Shown here: piece after piece, positions 22,361-30,879 of the stretch
How the letters are laid out: the number at the start of each line of letters is the position of its first letter
How positions within the stretch are numbered: the stretch's first letter is position 1
Assembly (NCBI RefSeq): GCF_964019385.1
Contig: NC_088647.1
Location: forward strand, 18,246,330-18,310,329
Source: Sycon ciliatum
Lineage: Eukaryota; Porifera; Calcarea; Leucosolenida; Sycettidae
DNA: 64,000 bases
Direction: 5' to 3'
Position numbers and translations under genes: made by a program
The notes under the pieces: generated by a model
What the model was told of the DNA's origin: nothing
Seen by the model: the letters and a program-made list of their open reading frames with translations, nothing else
The model's database searches: none

Positions 22361-22364
22361 GCAT

Positions 22365-22440
22365 TGCTGGCCTATACAAGCGAAAGTCCCTGGTTCGAGT
22401 CCAGGTGGTGACAGTCAAATTTTCTTCGGAATTTTGCCCT
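22365..22440 (+). repeat. tRNA-derived SINE head, copy 2
   Basis: A TAGTTCGAGCATTGCTGG stretch (decayed A box) is followed by CCTGGTTCGAGTCCAGG, a complete T-arm with B box, then TGGTGACAGTCAA and a T-rich tail like that at 57398. The shared tail beyond the tRNA part marks a SINE family. Confidence 0.6.
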
Positions 22441-22544
22441 TGCCAACTCCTCAAACAGATGAGTACTCGATGCATTGAAAGAGAGAAAAATGTGTGTGCA
22501 CGGGGGTGGGGGAGGGAATACCAGGGTTCTGGCCAAAGGAAGGT

Positions 22545-22660
22545 AAGGGGGGGGGGGGGTCCGGCACTTCTTCACAGGAGGGGGGGTCGCAGCTTCCCCT
22601 CCCCCCCCCCCCCCCCCCCTGTGAAAAGGTGTCGACCCCCTCCCCCCCCCCCCCCCACTC
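22545..22660. repeat. Cluster of poly(G) and poly(C) tracts
   Basis: Runs of 12-18 G (about 22548), G7, C17 (about 22602) and C14 (about 22640) within 115 bases at the edge of copy B. The strand could form quadruplex or hairpin structures. Confidence 0.85.
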
Positions 22661-22832
22661 ATTTTCCGATTTCTGTGTTTTTTTAATGGAATTCAACGGA
22701 AATGCAGTCGATAGTCAGCATTATACACTAGAGGGTTCATAAAGGAATATTTGTCTGGGGTGAAGTCAGGTGTTCGTCCTGTACATTCCACTTCGCATTG
22801 CCAGACAGTTATTTTGAAATTTGATCAATGGG

Positions 22833-23871
22833 TTACGGGGTAACTGTTTGCGCTTCCCACCCCCCCCCCCCCCCCCCAATTTTTGACCTGGCTAGAGCTG
22901 TGGAATACTGCCAGTTTGTTTCTTTGAACCTTACCGTATTATGTTGCCTTCTATCAGCCTCAGTAGATTTTACCAGGAGTTGTTGTGGACTGCCTTGCAA
23001 GTGCCTGCAGCCAATCGTCGCTGATACAGAGTATGTGCCAGCTTGCAATCGATCAAATCCCATCTCCACACATCCAGGTAATGATTCAAACCGTGTGCGC
23101 ACAGGATGAAATTCTCCGTCGTCATCAAGGTTGCGTACGGAAATCTCCAGTCCAACGCTGTCGAGTTGATCCCTGCTGACACTGCAAACTGGGATAGTAA
23201 TCCTTCTTACGGCACTGCTAATACTGGTAGCACTCTCAGTGACAGCATCATCAGTTGGTGACGACATCACTTCAACCGTGAGTGTGACATCATCGTGAGT
23301 CGTGACGTCTTCTGGACAATTCAGTACAGCATGATCAGCTACATCCAGTACAGTACCAGACTTGCCAATGTCATTCAGTAGTTGTGTGATGTCAGTGCTG
23401 GCAAACACAAGCCCACTGGACACACATGGAACTGTGTCTTCTTCAGCTGTTCGCATTGCTTTGTTCAACGACTCGTCGACCCATGTCCATATGTGGAGCA
23501 GGTCAACATCGTCAGCGAATGATTTCACAATGTGTGCGGCAGTCTCTTCTTGTGACAGACACTCCTGAAGTCGACTTCGCTGTTTCTCCAATGACAGTAT
23601 CTTCTTATATCGCAAGTCATCCAGCTCAGCAAGGAGTTCATTCTGACGCTTCTCAGCTGCCTCGACCAACAGTTTGGAGAACTCCGTGACTTTTGCCGAG
23701 GCCTGCTCTGTTTGGTTGTTTAGCTTTTCAATATTGGTTTGAACATTGTACAACGCTTGGCTTGTAACACCATCACATGTTGATGTACTGCTGCCAAGCT
23801 TATCTGCTAGCGTATCCCGAGTCTTTTGACCAGCACTGGCTATATCCAAGACTTGATGATCTTTCTTGTGT
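22833..23871 (-). CDS. TRIM-like gene, 3' part: end of B-box 2, coiled coil, filamin repeat
   Basis: Open from the LINE-2 junction to the stop at 22833. HSHKKDHQVL supplies the last zinc-binding His residues of B-box 2. Then comes a long heptad-rich coiled coil (VQTNIEKLNNQTEQASAKV through LSLEKQRSRLQECLSQEE). Next is a Thr/Asp-rich linker and a filamin-like domain ending AGTYSVSATIGCRHLQGSP. The last residues, read through a poly(G) run, are probably not native. Alone it lacks the RING. Confidence 0.72.
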
Positions 23872-23877
23872 GAATGT
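23872..23877. repeat. LINE-2 target-site duplication, left
   Basis: GAATGT (ACATTC on the gene strand) lies immediately beyond the LINE-2 3' tail. It equals 27582-27587. Confidence 0.8.
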
Positions 23878-23911
23878 AGTAGTAGTAGTAGTAGTAGATT
23901 TTATTATTTTA

Positions 23912-26842
23912 CTAGGGGAGTCCCAACAGGCGTTGCCTTTTTACTGGGAACCCTAGGTGAATTTTTACCATGTTTACATACAGAGTAAGAGACGGGGCCT
24001 GACGGCAGTCAGTGGGAAGAGCATTCCATCTGTCTGCCGCCAGGAAAGAAATAGAACGCATGCCATATTGCGTAGAAACAGGCGGAAGAACTAATGCGCG
24101 CTGTGCCTGGCCGCGCGTGCGAGCCTGGTGTCCAGGCACAGCAGCCCTAAGCTGGAACAAGGATTGGAGAAGGGGACTAGCAAGATGTGGGGTCAAGCAG
24201 CGGTACACGAAAACATAGAGTTTAAGATTTGTGCGCTGTTCAAAAGAATAGAGATGATATTTGCGGAGAACAATTTCAGTAGACATCATACGGTCAAACC
24301 CAAAAACTTTCTTCATTGCTATGTGACTGACCGTCACGATTTTATTGAACAGGGTGGCGCTGAGACAGTGCAGATAAGCGTTACTGGCATAGTCGAGAGT
24401 CGATTGCACAATGGATAAATAGAACGTCCTCTTCGCTTCAGGTGTTAGGTTTTTTCGGCCATGTCTGAAGGCGGCAATCTTGCCGAACACCGCACCGCAG
24501 ACCTTCTCGACTTGCGGCTGGAAGGTGAGATGCTCGTCGATGAGTAGTCCGAGATACTTCACGGTGGCTGCAGGGGTGAGGGGCTTGCCTTTACAAACTA
24601 GGGGGATTGGTAGATGCGGCACAGGTTGGCGTGGGCGCCGAAGGACCAGGAACTGCGTCTTGTCAGGGTTCATGAGAAGTCCTTTGTCATCAAGGTAGAG
24701 CTCCAGAGCGCTAAGGTCATCCTGAAGCTTTCGCAGCATGACAGAGAGGTCCGTTCCAATGACGAAAAAGGCGATGTCATCGGCATAGAGCTGAGAAATA
24801 CTGTTCCGAACAATCTGTGGAACCTTGCGGATGTAGACGCAAAAGAGGAGGGGGCCAAGGACGGACCCTTGCGGAACTCCCCTGGTGCAGGGCACAGTCC
24901 CACCACGCTCCCCATTGACCACGACTTGTTGACTTCTGGAGGACAGATAGTCCGCGAACCACTTCAGCACCGAGCCGCCTAGCCCTACGTCAGCCAGCTC
25001 GTTGACCAGTTGTTGATGCTGTACACGGTCGAAAGCCTTGCTCATATCTGCGAACAGTATCGCGCATCGCTGGCCATTGTCCAGTGCTCTTGTCCACCTG
25101 TCTATGGAAACAGCGAGGGCATCTTCGCAACTGTGCTTTGGACGGTACGCAAACTGCTCCAGCGGCAAGGCGGACAGCTCTGGGTGGTCACGGAAGAATT
25201 CAGTAATCTGCCGGTGGACAACCTTCTCCAATATCTTGGAGGCAACGGGCAGCAGAGATATTGGCCGGTGGTTGGTGGCTGCAAGTTTGTCCCCGGACTT
25301 GAAGAGTGGGCACACGTGTGCATGCTTGTAAGAGGCTGGAAAAACGCCAGAAAGTAGGGACTGATTGATTATGGATGTTAGTGAGGCCGTGATATTTGCT
25401 TTGCATGACTTTAAGATGCAGGGAGGAATGCCATCCGAACCCGCGGCCTTGTGGGAGTTTAGAGTAGTCAGTAGAGCCTCAACTGTTTCAGTGTTGACCA
25501 AGGTGAAGTCAGTCAGGGTGCTAGGTGCTGTCGGATCCCTGTCGGCTGGTATCTGCAACACTCCTGGCCTGGCTGGGTCGTGGACAACTGCCGCAAATGT
25601 TGCAGTGAGTGCTGGAAGTGGCGCTGCAGGGGTGGATTTCGTGGTGGCTCGACCAGAGAGCTTATTTAAGAGACACCACTGGCCTCTGGGGTCACGCTTC
25701 ATGTTTCTGAACTGTTGCATTAGGAACTCCGACTTCAGGCGCCTGTTCAGAAGTGTCCCTTCCCTTCTCACTGCCCGGTACCGTTGCATTAGTTGTTGAT
25801 CAGAGGGACGTGACCGAACCTTTCTGTGCAAATGCTTACGCTGCTGTAAAAGATATCGCAGGTGAGGAGTCAGCCAGGGTTGAGGTTTGGGTTTGCTGAA
25901 GGATGGTACGCAGATGCGACGGACGGGGCAAAGTTTGTCGTAAGTTGACGTGAGGACGGCTGTTAGGCTGTTCGCCAAGATATTTACATCTGTTGCAAGG
26001 GGGAATGACGTCAGTTGTTCGTCCACGGTTCGGCATAGAGCGTCCCGGTCTATTTCTGTGGCGCTCGGCTTCCTGATATTGGTGTAGAGTGGACAGGTAG
26101 ACATGGTTGGATATGTTAGGTGGGTTATAACTAGGTCGTGGTCGCTGATACCGTCCACAGGGTGCACTGCTGTCTGTGTAAGCTGGACTCCAGTGGAAAC
26201 AAGTACCAAATCGATGCAGGTCTGCCCATGACGAGTGGGAGCAGTGACAACATTCCTGAGATCAAACTCGCAGCACATATTCCGGAGATGTTTGTAGTGT
26301 CCACTGCGAGGCTGCAGAACATCCGTGTTCAGGTCACCGAGGACAATAATGTTCGAAAACTGACGTAGAATGTTGTCGAGTTGAAGGCTGAAGAGTTCCC
26401 AGAACTCGACCTTTGCGTTGGGTGGACGGTACACGCTGCACACAACCAGCTCGTTGGATTTGGGTTTGGAAGACGGTATGCGAACACGTACAAATATGCA
26501 CTCCACTCCCGGTATACATTGCGTTGGGGCAGGAGAGGAAACAAGAGACGCGTGCACATACATGCATACTCCTCCGCCATGTAGATCTCTGTCTTGTCGA
26601 TACAATGTGTAGCCAGGAACGTGTAAAAGAGAATCGGGAATGCTGCTGTCCAGGTGTGTCTCGTTAATGGATAGAATGTGAATTTTATGATCGTGCAAGA
26701 GTTTGTGAATATCCTGAACCTTATTTCTGAGACTACAAATATTTATAAGAGCTAAAGTGACATTACGACAAGTATTAGTGTGAGCAATGATCCGGTGGCT
26801 TACCGACGAGGTGGTAGGATTTGAGGGACTCCCAGGACGATC
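23912..26842 (-). CDS. LINE-2 ORF2: APE endonuclease and reverse transcriptase
   Basis: 976 residues counted from the codon after the ORF1 UAG. There is no ATG upstream of the endonuclease motifs LINICSLRNK and ILSINETHLD; the first Met comes only at GGGVCMYVHA. Endonuclease: IIVLGDLNTDV and GISDHDLVITH. RT: KAAGSDGIP, PISLLPVASKILEK, FADMSKAFDRVQH, GVPQGSVLGPLLFCVY and the catalytic YADD at 24776-24787. It ends VKRQRLLGLP directly before the tail. No stops or frameshifts. Without an AUG, translation most simply requires readthrough of the UAG at 26843-26845. Confidence 0.87.
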   Translation of the reverse strand, partial: DRPGSPSNPTTSSVSHRIIAHTNTCRNVTLALINICSLRNKVQDIHKLLHDHKIHILSINETHLDSSIPDSLLHVPGYTLYRQDRDLHGGGVCMYVHASLVSSPAPTQCIPGVECIFVRVRIPSSKPKSNELVVCSVYRPPNAKVEFWELFSLQLDNILRQFSNIIVLGDLNTDVLQPRSGHYKHLRNMCCEFDLRNVVTAPTRHGQTCIDLVLVSTGVQLTQTAVHPVDGISDHDLVITHLTYPTMSTCPLYTNIRKPSATEIDRDALCRTVDEQLTSFPLATDVNILANSLTAVLTSTYDKLCPVRRICVPSFSKPKPQPWLTPHLRYLLQQRKHLHRKVRSRPSDQQLMQRYRAVRREGTLLNRRLKSEFLMQQFRNMKRDPRGQWCLLNKLSGRATTKSTPAAPLPALTATFAAVVHDPARPGVLQIPADRDPTAPSTLTDFTLVNTETVEALLTTLNSHKAAGSDGIPPCILKSCKANITASLTSIINQSLLSGVFPASYKHAHVCPLFKSGDKLAATNHRPISLLPVASKILEKVVHRQITEFFRDHPELSALPLEQFAYRPKHSCEDALAVSIDRWTRALDNGQRCAILFADMSKAFDRVQHQQLVNELADVGLGGSVLKWFADYLSSRSQQVVVNGERGGTVPCTRGVPQGSVLGPLLFCVYIRKVPQIVRNSISQLYADDIAFFVIGTDLSVMLRKLQDDLSALELYLDDKGLLMNPDKTQFLVLRRPRQPVPHLPIPLVCKGKPLTPAATVKYLGLLIDEHLTFQPQVEKVCGAVFGKIAAFRHGRKNLTPEAKRTFYLSIVQSTLDYASNAYLHCLSATLFNKIVTVSHIAMKKVFGFDRMMSTEIVLRKYHLYSFEQRTNLKLYVFVYRCLTPHLASPLLQSLFQLRAAVPGHQARTRGQAQRALVLPPVSTQYGMRSISFLAADRWNALPTDCRQAPSLTLYVNMVKIHLGFPVKRQRLLGLP

Positions 26843-26845
26843 CTA
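26820..26845 (-). promoter_or_regulatory. Candidate UAG readthrough site between ORF1 and ORF2
   Basis: The gene strand reads CAA UAG GAU. ORF1 and ORF2 share the reading frame across it. UAGGAU can pair with AUCCUA 25 bases on, giving a 6-bp stem that contains the stop codon, with a small GGG/CCC stem inside. The codon context resembles known leaky UAG sites, but no readthrough is shown. A simple nonsense mutation in a fused ORF is the alternative. Confidence 0.45.
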
Positions 26846-28120
26846 TTGCGTGCCCGGATGTTCCAGTGCACCCCTGTCAGCAGAGCCTCGTTCCTGCAGG
26901 AGGTGTGTGATCTGCTGGGGGGTGTACGGTTGGTACGTTTCGTCGAGAATCTCGTCGTACGGCATTGAGCACTTCACGCCTCTACGTCGAAGCTCCTTGT
27001 AGCTCGTCACGTTGTTCTTCCTGGCTGTCTGTTGCTGTCGTGTCAGGTCATTGGCCATATATATGGGAGTTCCATCTTGTAGTTTGAGGTTGAATCGTGT
27101 ACGGTATACGGCAGACTTGCTGGCTTGGCTTTTGAATTTGATCCGTACAGGACGGGGACCTCGAGACCGCTCAGTTCCAATCCGTTCTGCGTGCGCGACT
27201 TCATAGGAGTCTATCTTCAGGATCCGGATGCAGTCGTCAAATAGGCTGTCGTCCGCTTCCGGGATGCCGCGAACAATGGCGTTGTTGCAGCGCTGTTGAC
27301 GGTCAACTTCTTCCTGCACCAAAGCAGCAAAGTTGACGACGTTGCACGTGCCAACAACCCCTTCCGGGGGCGGCATGTCCTTTTCACCGTTCGTAGATCT
27401 ACGGTACGCTGCCGTACCTGTACTCTCAAGACGAGTAAGGCGAGCCTCGAAGATGTCCAGCTTCTCCTTCAATGCCCGATTTTCGGCCATTACAGCATCG
27501 ATCTTGGCCGAAAATTCCAATGACATGACATCGAAGCGCTCCGTAAGAGCACGTTGCTCCCGCAGGATGTCAGAGAGGAGAGAATGTGCCTGTTTGCACT
27601 TCGGGCACAGCAACTGGTTACACTGTACGCAGAATCCATCAACAAACTCACTTGTATGCAGTACACACCTGTGCTGTGTAGCAGCAGATCTACTGGTCGA
27701 TCCTGCAGAAGACGAGGCTCGCTTCACTTGGGATAACGGCTTGACAATATGTCCCTGGTTGGCTTTGAATAATTGATGACCAGCAGCATGAACATCGCAC
27801 ATTCTCACATGGCAGTTCTCACAACTGCTGGTGGCGGTGGTGCGAGTTCCACACTCTTCACACACTGGCGTTGTCTGGGTGTCTTCGCCCGCTACACTGT
27901 AGCCTGCATCTCCCAGGGACACCACACTGGGTAGAGATCGCAATGGCTCGACGCTCATAGGCAGGGGGGTGGTTGACCAACATTTCGGACATTTGATTGA
28001 ACCGTCAAAAGAAACACTGTTTTGCACACACGGCGCGCACAGCGTGTGCAGGCAGGAAATATATTTCAGACTGGTGCTCGATGAGCCACAACCGCTGCAC
28101 AGCCACTCGGGTGATGACAT
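26843..28120 (-). CDS. In-frame RING/B-box and LINE-2 ORF1 fusion
   Basis: One 425-residue open frame. Residues 1 to about 180 are the host RING and B-boxes. After AHS the frame passes into the LINE at 27581 and continues as ORF1: a coiled coil (AVMAENRALKEKLDIFEARL), then an RRM-like/CR1-type ORF1 core (NNAIVRGIPEADDS, ERIGTERSRGPRPVRIKF) to the UAG. The LINE's own ORF1 would start at 27526 (MSLEFSAKID, about 228 residues). The fusion is probably fortuitous, but the host promoter would express an ORF1 protein carrying a RING. Confidence 0.75.
   Translation of the reverse strand: MSSPEWLCSGCGSSSTSLKYISCLHTLCAPCVQNSVSFDGSIKCPKCWSTTPLPMSVEPLRSLPSVVSLGDAGYSVAGEDTQTTPVCEECGTRTTATSSCENCHVRMCDVHAAGHQLFKANQGHIVKPLSQVKRASSSAGSTSRSAATQHRCVLHTSEFVDGFCVQCNQLLCPKCKQAHSLLSDILREQRALTERFDVMSLEFSAKIDAVMAENRALKEKLDIFEARLTRLESTGTAAYRRSTNGEKDMPPPEGVVGTCNVVNFAALVQEEVDRQQRCNNAIVRGIPEADDSLFDDCIRILKIDSYEVAHAERIGTERSRGPRPVRIKFKSQASKSAVYRTRFNLKLQDGTPIYMANDLTRQQQTARKNNVTSYKELRRRGVKCSMPYDEILDETYQPYTPQQITHLLQERGSADRGALEHPGTQ
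27582..27587. repeat. LINE-2 target-site duplication, right
   Basis: GAATGT, the pre-insertion copy on the RING side. See 23872-23877. Confidence 0.8.
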
Positions 28121-28331
28121 TGCTCATGCGAGAACAATGAATACTGACGTTAGAACTTGCCGGAACGTGAACTCGGAATGATTGAAGAAACTAAGCGTAT
28201 GTAGAGACTCTACGACTTGAAGTAAAGTTAGTTGTATTTCTCTCAGAATCGACGTGAGATCCCGGTAATACCGTTCATACATAGCTCGGACTCGTAGTCA
28301 TGGTATCGCTACTATTCGTAGTATGATTGTG

Positions 28332-28470
28332 CTGCTCAATGAAATCCAGGCGCGTCACTCCAGTTTTTTTCCAGTTTGCGCCTTGCATCATTTCACAGCA
28401 GGTCTAGAAACTAGGCTGCGCAACGCCCGGCGCGTACATGTACTTGAGTGACAGGACTGGATTCCATGGA
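28332..28470. repeat. Small MITE-like repeat, copy in block B
   Basis: Same repeat as 1087-1213. Related copy inverted at 33572-33700. Confidence 0.45.
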
Positions 28471-28611
28471 CTGGCACGGAGCCCTCCAAGTACGCAGCTG
28501 CTGTCGAGACGTTCGAATGGACCGGTACCGGTGTACAGACTACAGGTCACATGTAATGGATGCCGCCACCTTGATCTGTTGATGCACCGTCCTTTGACTG
28601 ATGATATGAGT

Positions 28612-29755
28612 TTGTAGAACAATTCGTCCAATCCAAGGTCGCCACCTGGTGTGAGGAAGTTGAGCAGCTCACGACCATCGCTGCATCGCAACAACAAGCC
28701 GCCTACTCCACATTCACGCAGGGTCTGCAAAACAAGTGGTCCTTCCTCTGCCGGGCCTCCTCCATTCCGCCGTACCCTCTTGAACCGCTAGAACACGCAA
28801 TCAGCGAGCGGCTCATCTCAGCAATCACGGGTCAAGCTCCACCTGGGACAACTGTTCGCTGCTTACTCTCTCCTTGCCCTGCCGGCTTGGGGGACTGGGT
28901 ATGGCAAACCCCTGTTCGATGGCTGAGCAGTACACCTCGCCCAGAAGGATCACGGCTGGCTTCGTGTCTCGCCTGCTGGAGCGGGAGTCGTCTCTTGGCG
29001 ACTCGCTGACTCGGCTCCGGACGGTCAAGGCGACGGTTCGTGCCGAGAAGCGGAGCGCGGCCAAGTTCGTGGCTGACGCCCTTCGCTCGGATCACCGGGA
29101 GCTGGCCCCTGTTCTCGACCTGGCCTCAGAAAAGGGTGCTTGCAGCTGGCTGACCTGCCGCCCCCTCAGCCGCCATGGTTTCACCCTCGGCAAGGGAGAT
29201 TCTCGGGATGGCCTGTGCCTCCGGTACGGCTGGACACCTCCTCGGCTCCCAAGCCTCTGCGCGTGCAGTAAGCCGCTGAATGTCAGTCACGCCCTGTCGT
29301 GCCCGTTTGGTGGCTTTCCGACGCTGCGACATAACGATGTGAGGGACATCACCGCCAGAGCTCTGAGACAGGTCGCTCATAACGTGACGGTGTAACCCCA
29401 CCTCCAGCCCGTCACCGGAGAGGCCTTCCGCCATCGCACAGCTGTCACGGAGGAGCAGGCACGGCCGGACGTTGCGGTTAGTGGTGTGTGGGGTGGCCGA
29501 TTCGAGCGCATCTTTATCGATGTACGGGTATTCAACCCTTTTGCGTCTTCGAATCGTGCCACCTCCCTCGCTGCTAGCTACAGACGCCATGAACAGGAAA
29601 AGAGCGAGTACGCGAAGTCGAGCATGCCTCCTTCGTGCCCGTTGTGCATTCTGCCTCTGGTGGCTATGGCAAGCATGCCAATGCGCTTTTCTCGCGGATC
29701 GCCTCTCTCATGGCTGAGAAGAGCAAGGAGCCATACGCGCAGATTATCTCTGTGA
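28612..29755 (+). pseudogene. 3' part of an RLE-type retroelement
   Basis: A decayed C-terminal half of a retroelement protein. Readable blocks in order: VQSKVATWCEEVEQLTTIA, LQNKWSFLCRASSIP, GGLGMANP (after a frame change near 28885), GACSWLTCRPLSRHGFTLGK, LRYGWTPPRLPSLCAC, then a zinc-knuckle and nuclease-like block: CAC, SHALSCPFGGFPTLRHNDVRD, a stop (TAA, 29393-29395), PVTGE, QARPDVAVSGVWGG and RIFIDVRVFNP. After a second frame change near 29600 comes REVEHASFVPVVHSASGGYG, then LMAEKSKEPYAQII. RH-x-(D/E)...PD...D matches the restriction-like endonuclease layout of R2/NeSL-type elements; that assignment is inference. No RT catalytic motif lies in the window part. Confidence 0.6.
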
Positions 29756-29848
29756 GTTGGTGAGGCTGTAAGTTGTCGCGCTGTGAGTTGTCTTGGCTGT
29801 GAGTTGACGACACTGTGAGCTGTCGGCTGTGAGTTGTCGTGCTGTGAG
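29756..29848. repeat. TGAGTTGTC-rich degenerate tandem repeat
   Basis: About nine imperfect copies of a 10-15 base GTGAGTTGTC-type unit between the RLE remnant and the next MITE. Confidence 0.6.
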
Positions 29849-29850
29849 TA

Positions 29851-30875
29851 GGCACCGGCGGATTATGCCGGCATAATTATTGGCATAATTTGGTGGTTGA
29901 AAATTTTGAGCATAATTTGGCATCCTTTCGGAGGTAGGAGCGTAGCTACATGATTGTACCACAGTTCTAGTATGTAGGCTACACAATTTTGTACAATGCA
30001 CCTAATCAGTGCTGGTGGGCTGCATGGTAAAGGGTTTGGAGGTCATACAGCTGATAGTGTTTTCAATGAAAAGCAGGGTAGGAATCATGGCAATACATTA
30101 TTGTATGCTCGAACTCGTCTTCTTCAAAGTTCTTGCTCGCGTTGATACCGTACATTTAGCAGATGCGAGTGAATCAGCCTTTATCAGGTATCCTGGCCCC
30201 TGGGCCCTGGGGCGGACCATCCGCGGACTAGATGAGATAGTGCCGGGGTAGACCGCAAAACTCCGCGTACAACAACAAGTCATGTAGATCTACATTATGC
30301 ATGTGACAAAGTCATGACGCACGTCTGGATTTTAGCATCCATGACTGTGCACTGCAGGCTTTGGATATTGCTCTAATAGTTAAAAAAACTTGAAGAGGTA
30401 TAGTTGATGTTCGGTCATGATGTAGTAGAAGTGGAGCTACGGGAGAGATGAGCAGATTATTCGCAGGGTGAGGGTGACAGCGGTTGGACGAGTATGGCGA
30501 TCAGTCACGAGGACAGTTGAACATGATATTTTTCACAGGTAACTCAAACTAATTTGGCAATGAAAAAATCTTTTGAAAAAAAGTCAACTATTGAATAGAA
30601 GGAGCAATGTTTTCTCTTTTCCATGTTGATCTCTAGCATGAATGGACACCTTGGTATGCCTACTATGGCCCTCGTGTAACATTTGGTTGTACTTATGGCC
30701 ACTTGCAAGTACGAAAAAGGCACAATTTTCCGAACTTTGAGGCTCCATGAGTGCAACAAAGTGAATATGTATCCCCGGGTGCCAAAGCATAATAATTATG
30801 AGGATTTTGCGAGCATAATGCGAGAATCCATGAAAGCATAATTCCATGATTTCGCGAGCATAATCCCCTGGAGCC
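29851..30875. mobile_element. TA-flanked MITE family, long copy
   Basis: 1025 bp beginning GGCACCGGCGGATTATGC and ending GCATAATCCCCTGGAGCC, flanked by TA on both sides (29849-29850, 30876-30877). Subterminal sequences repeat GCATAATT-type motifs. No transposase. It shares ends with 31353, 38931 and 41025. Confidence 0.68.
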
Positions 30876-30879
30876 TAGC

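Larger units (their letters stand above)
23878..27581 (-). mobile_element. LINE-2: compact L2/CR1-like retrotransposon inserted in the TRIM-like gene
   Basis: 3704 bp. It starts 55 bases before the first ORF1 ATG (27524-27526), holds ORF1 and ORF2 in one frame separated by one UAG, and ends TAG TAAAATAATAAAATC followed by (TAC)n at 23878-23900. The 3' UTR is therefore only about a dozen bases plus the tail. It is flanked by ACATTC duplications. All ORF2 motifs are intact and the copy looks young. Confidence 0.88.
22833..28120 (-). pseudogene. TRIM-like gene (RING, two B-boxes, coiled coil, filamin repeat) split by LINE-2
   Basis: A TRIM/RBCC-type protein would be a RING E3 ubiquitin ligase with a coiled-coil dimer and a filamin-type substrate platform. 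The 5' part (28120-27582) encodes a RING (CSGCG, then CLHTLCAPC, then CPKCW), B-box 1 (CEECG, CENC, CDVH) and most of B-box 2 (CVLHTSEF, FCVQC, LLCPKCKQAHS). The 3' part (23871-22833) starts HSHKKDHQVLDIASAG, completing B-box 2, then the coiled coil and a filamin/ABP280 repeat. Removing LINE-2 and one copy of ACATTC restores the frame exactly. No NHL repeats are seen after the filamin domain; a donor-like CAGGTCAAA near 22885 could lead to further exons. As it stands the allele cannot give the full protein from one mRNA unless the LINE is spliced out. Confidence 0.82.
22617..28755. repeat. Duplicated block, copy B
   Basis: Counterpart of 1-1486. It retains the whole TRIM-like gene region and the continuing RLE element, and carries the LINE-2 insertion that copy A does not have. 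Confidence 0.85.

Noticed and set aside
22617..28755. The RING/B-box domains being a native part of the LINE
   Set aside because: The target duplication lies between them and the LINE, the rest of the TRIM protein resumes on the other side, and copy A has the RING without the LINE.
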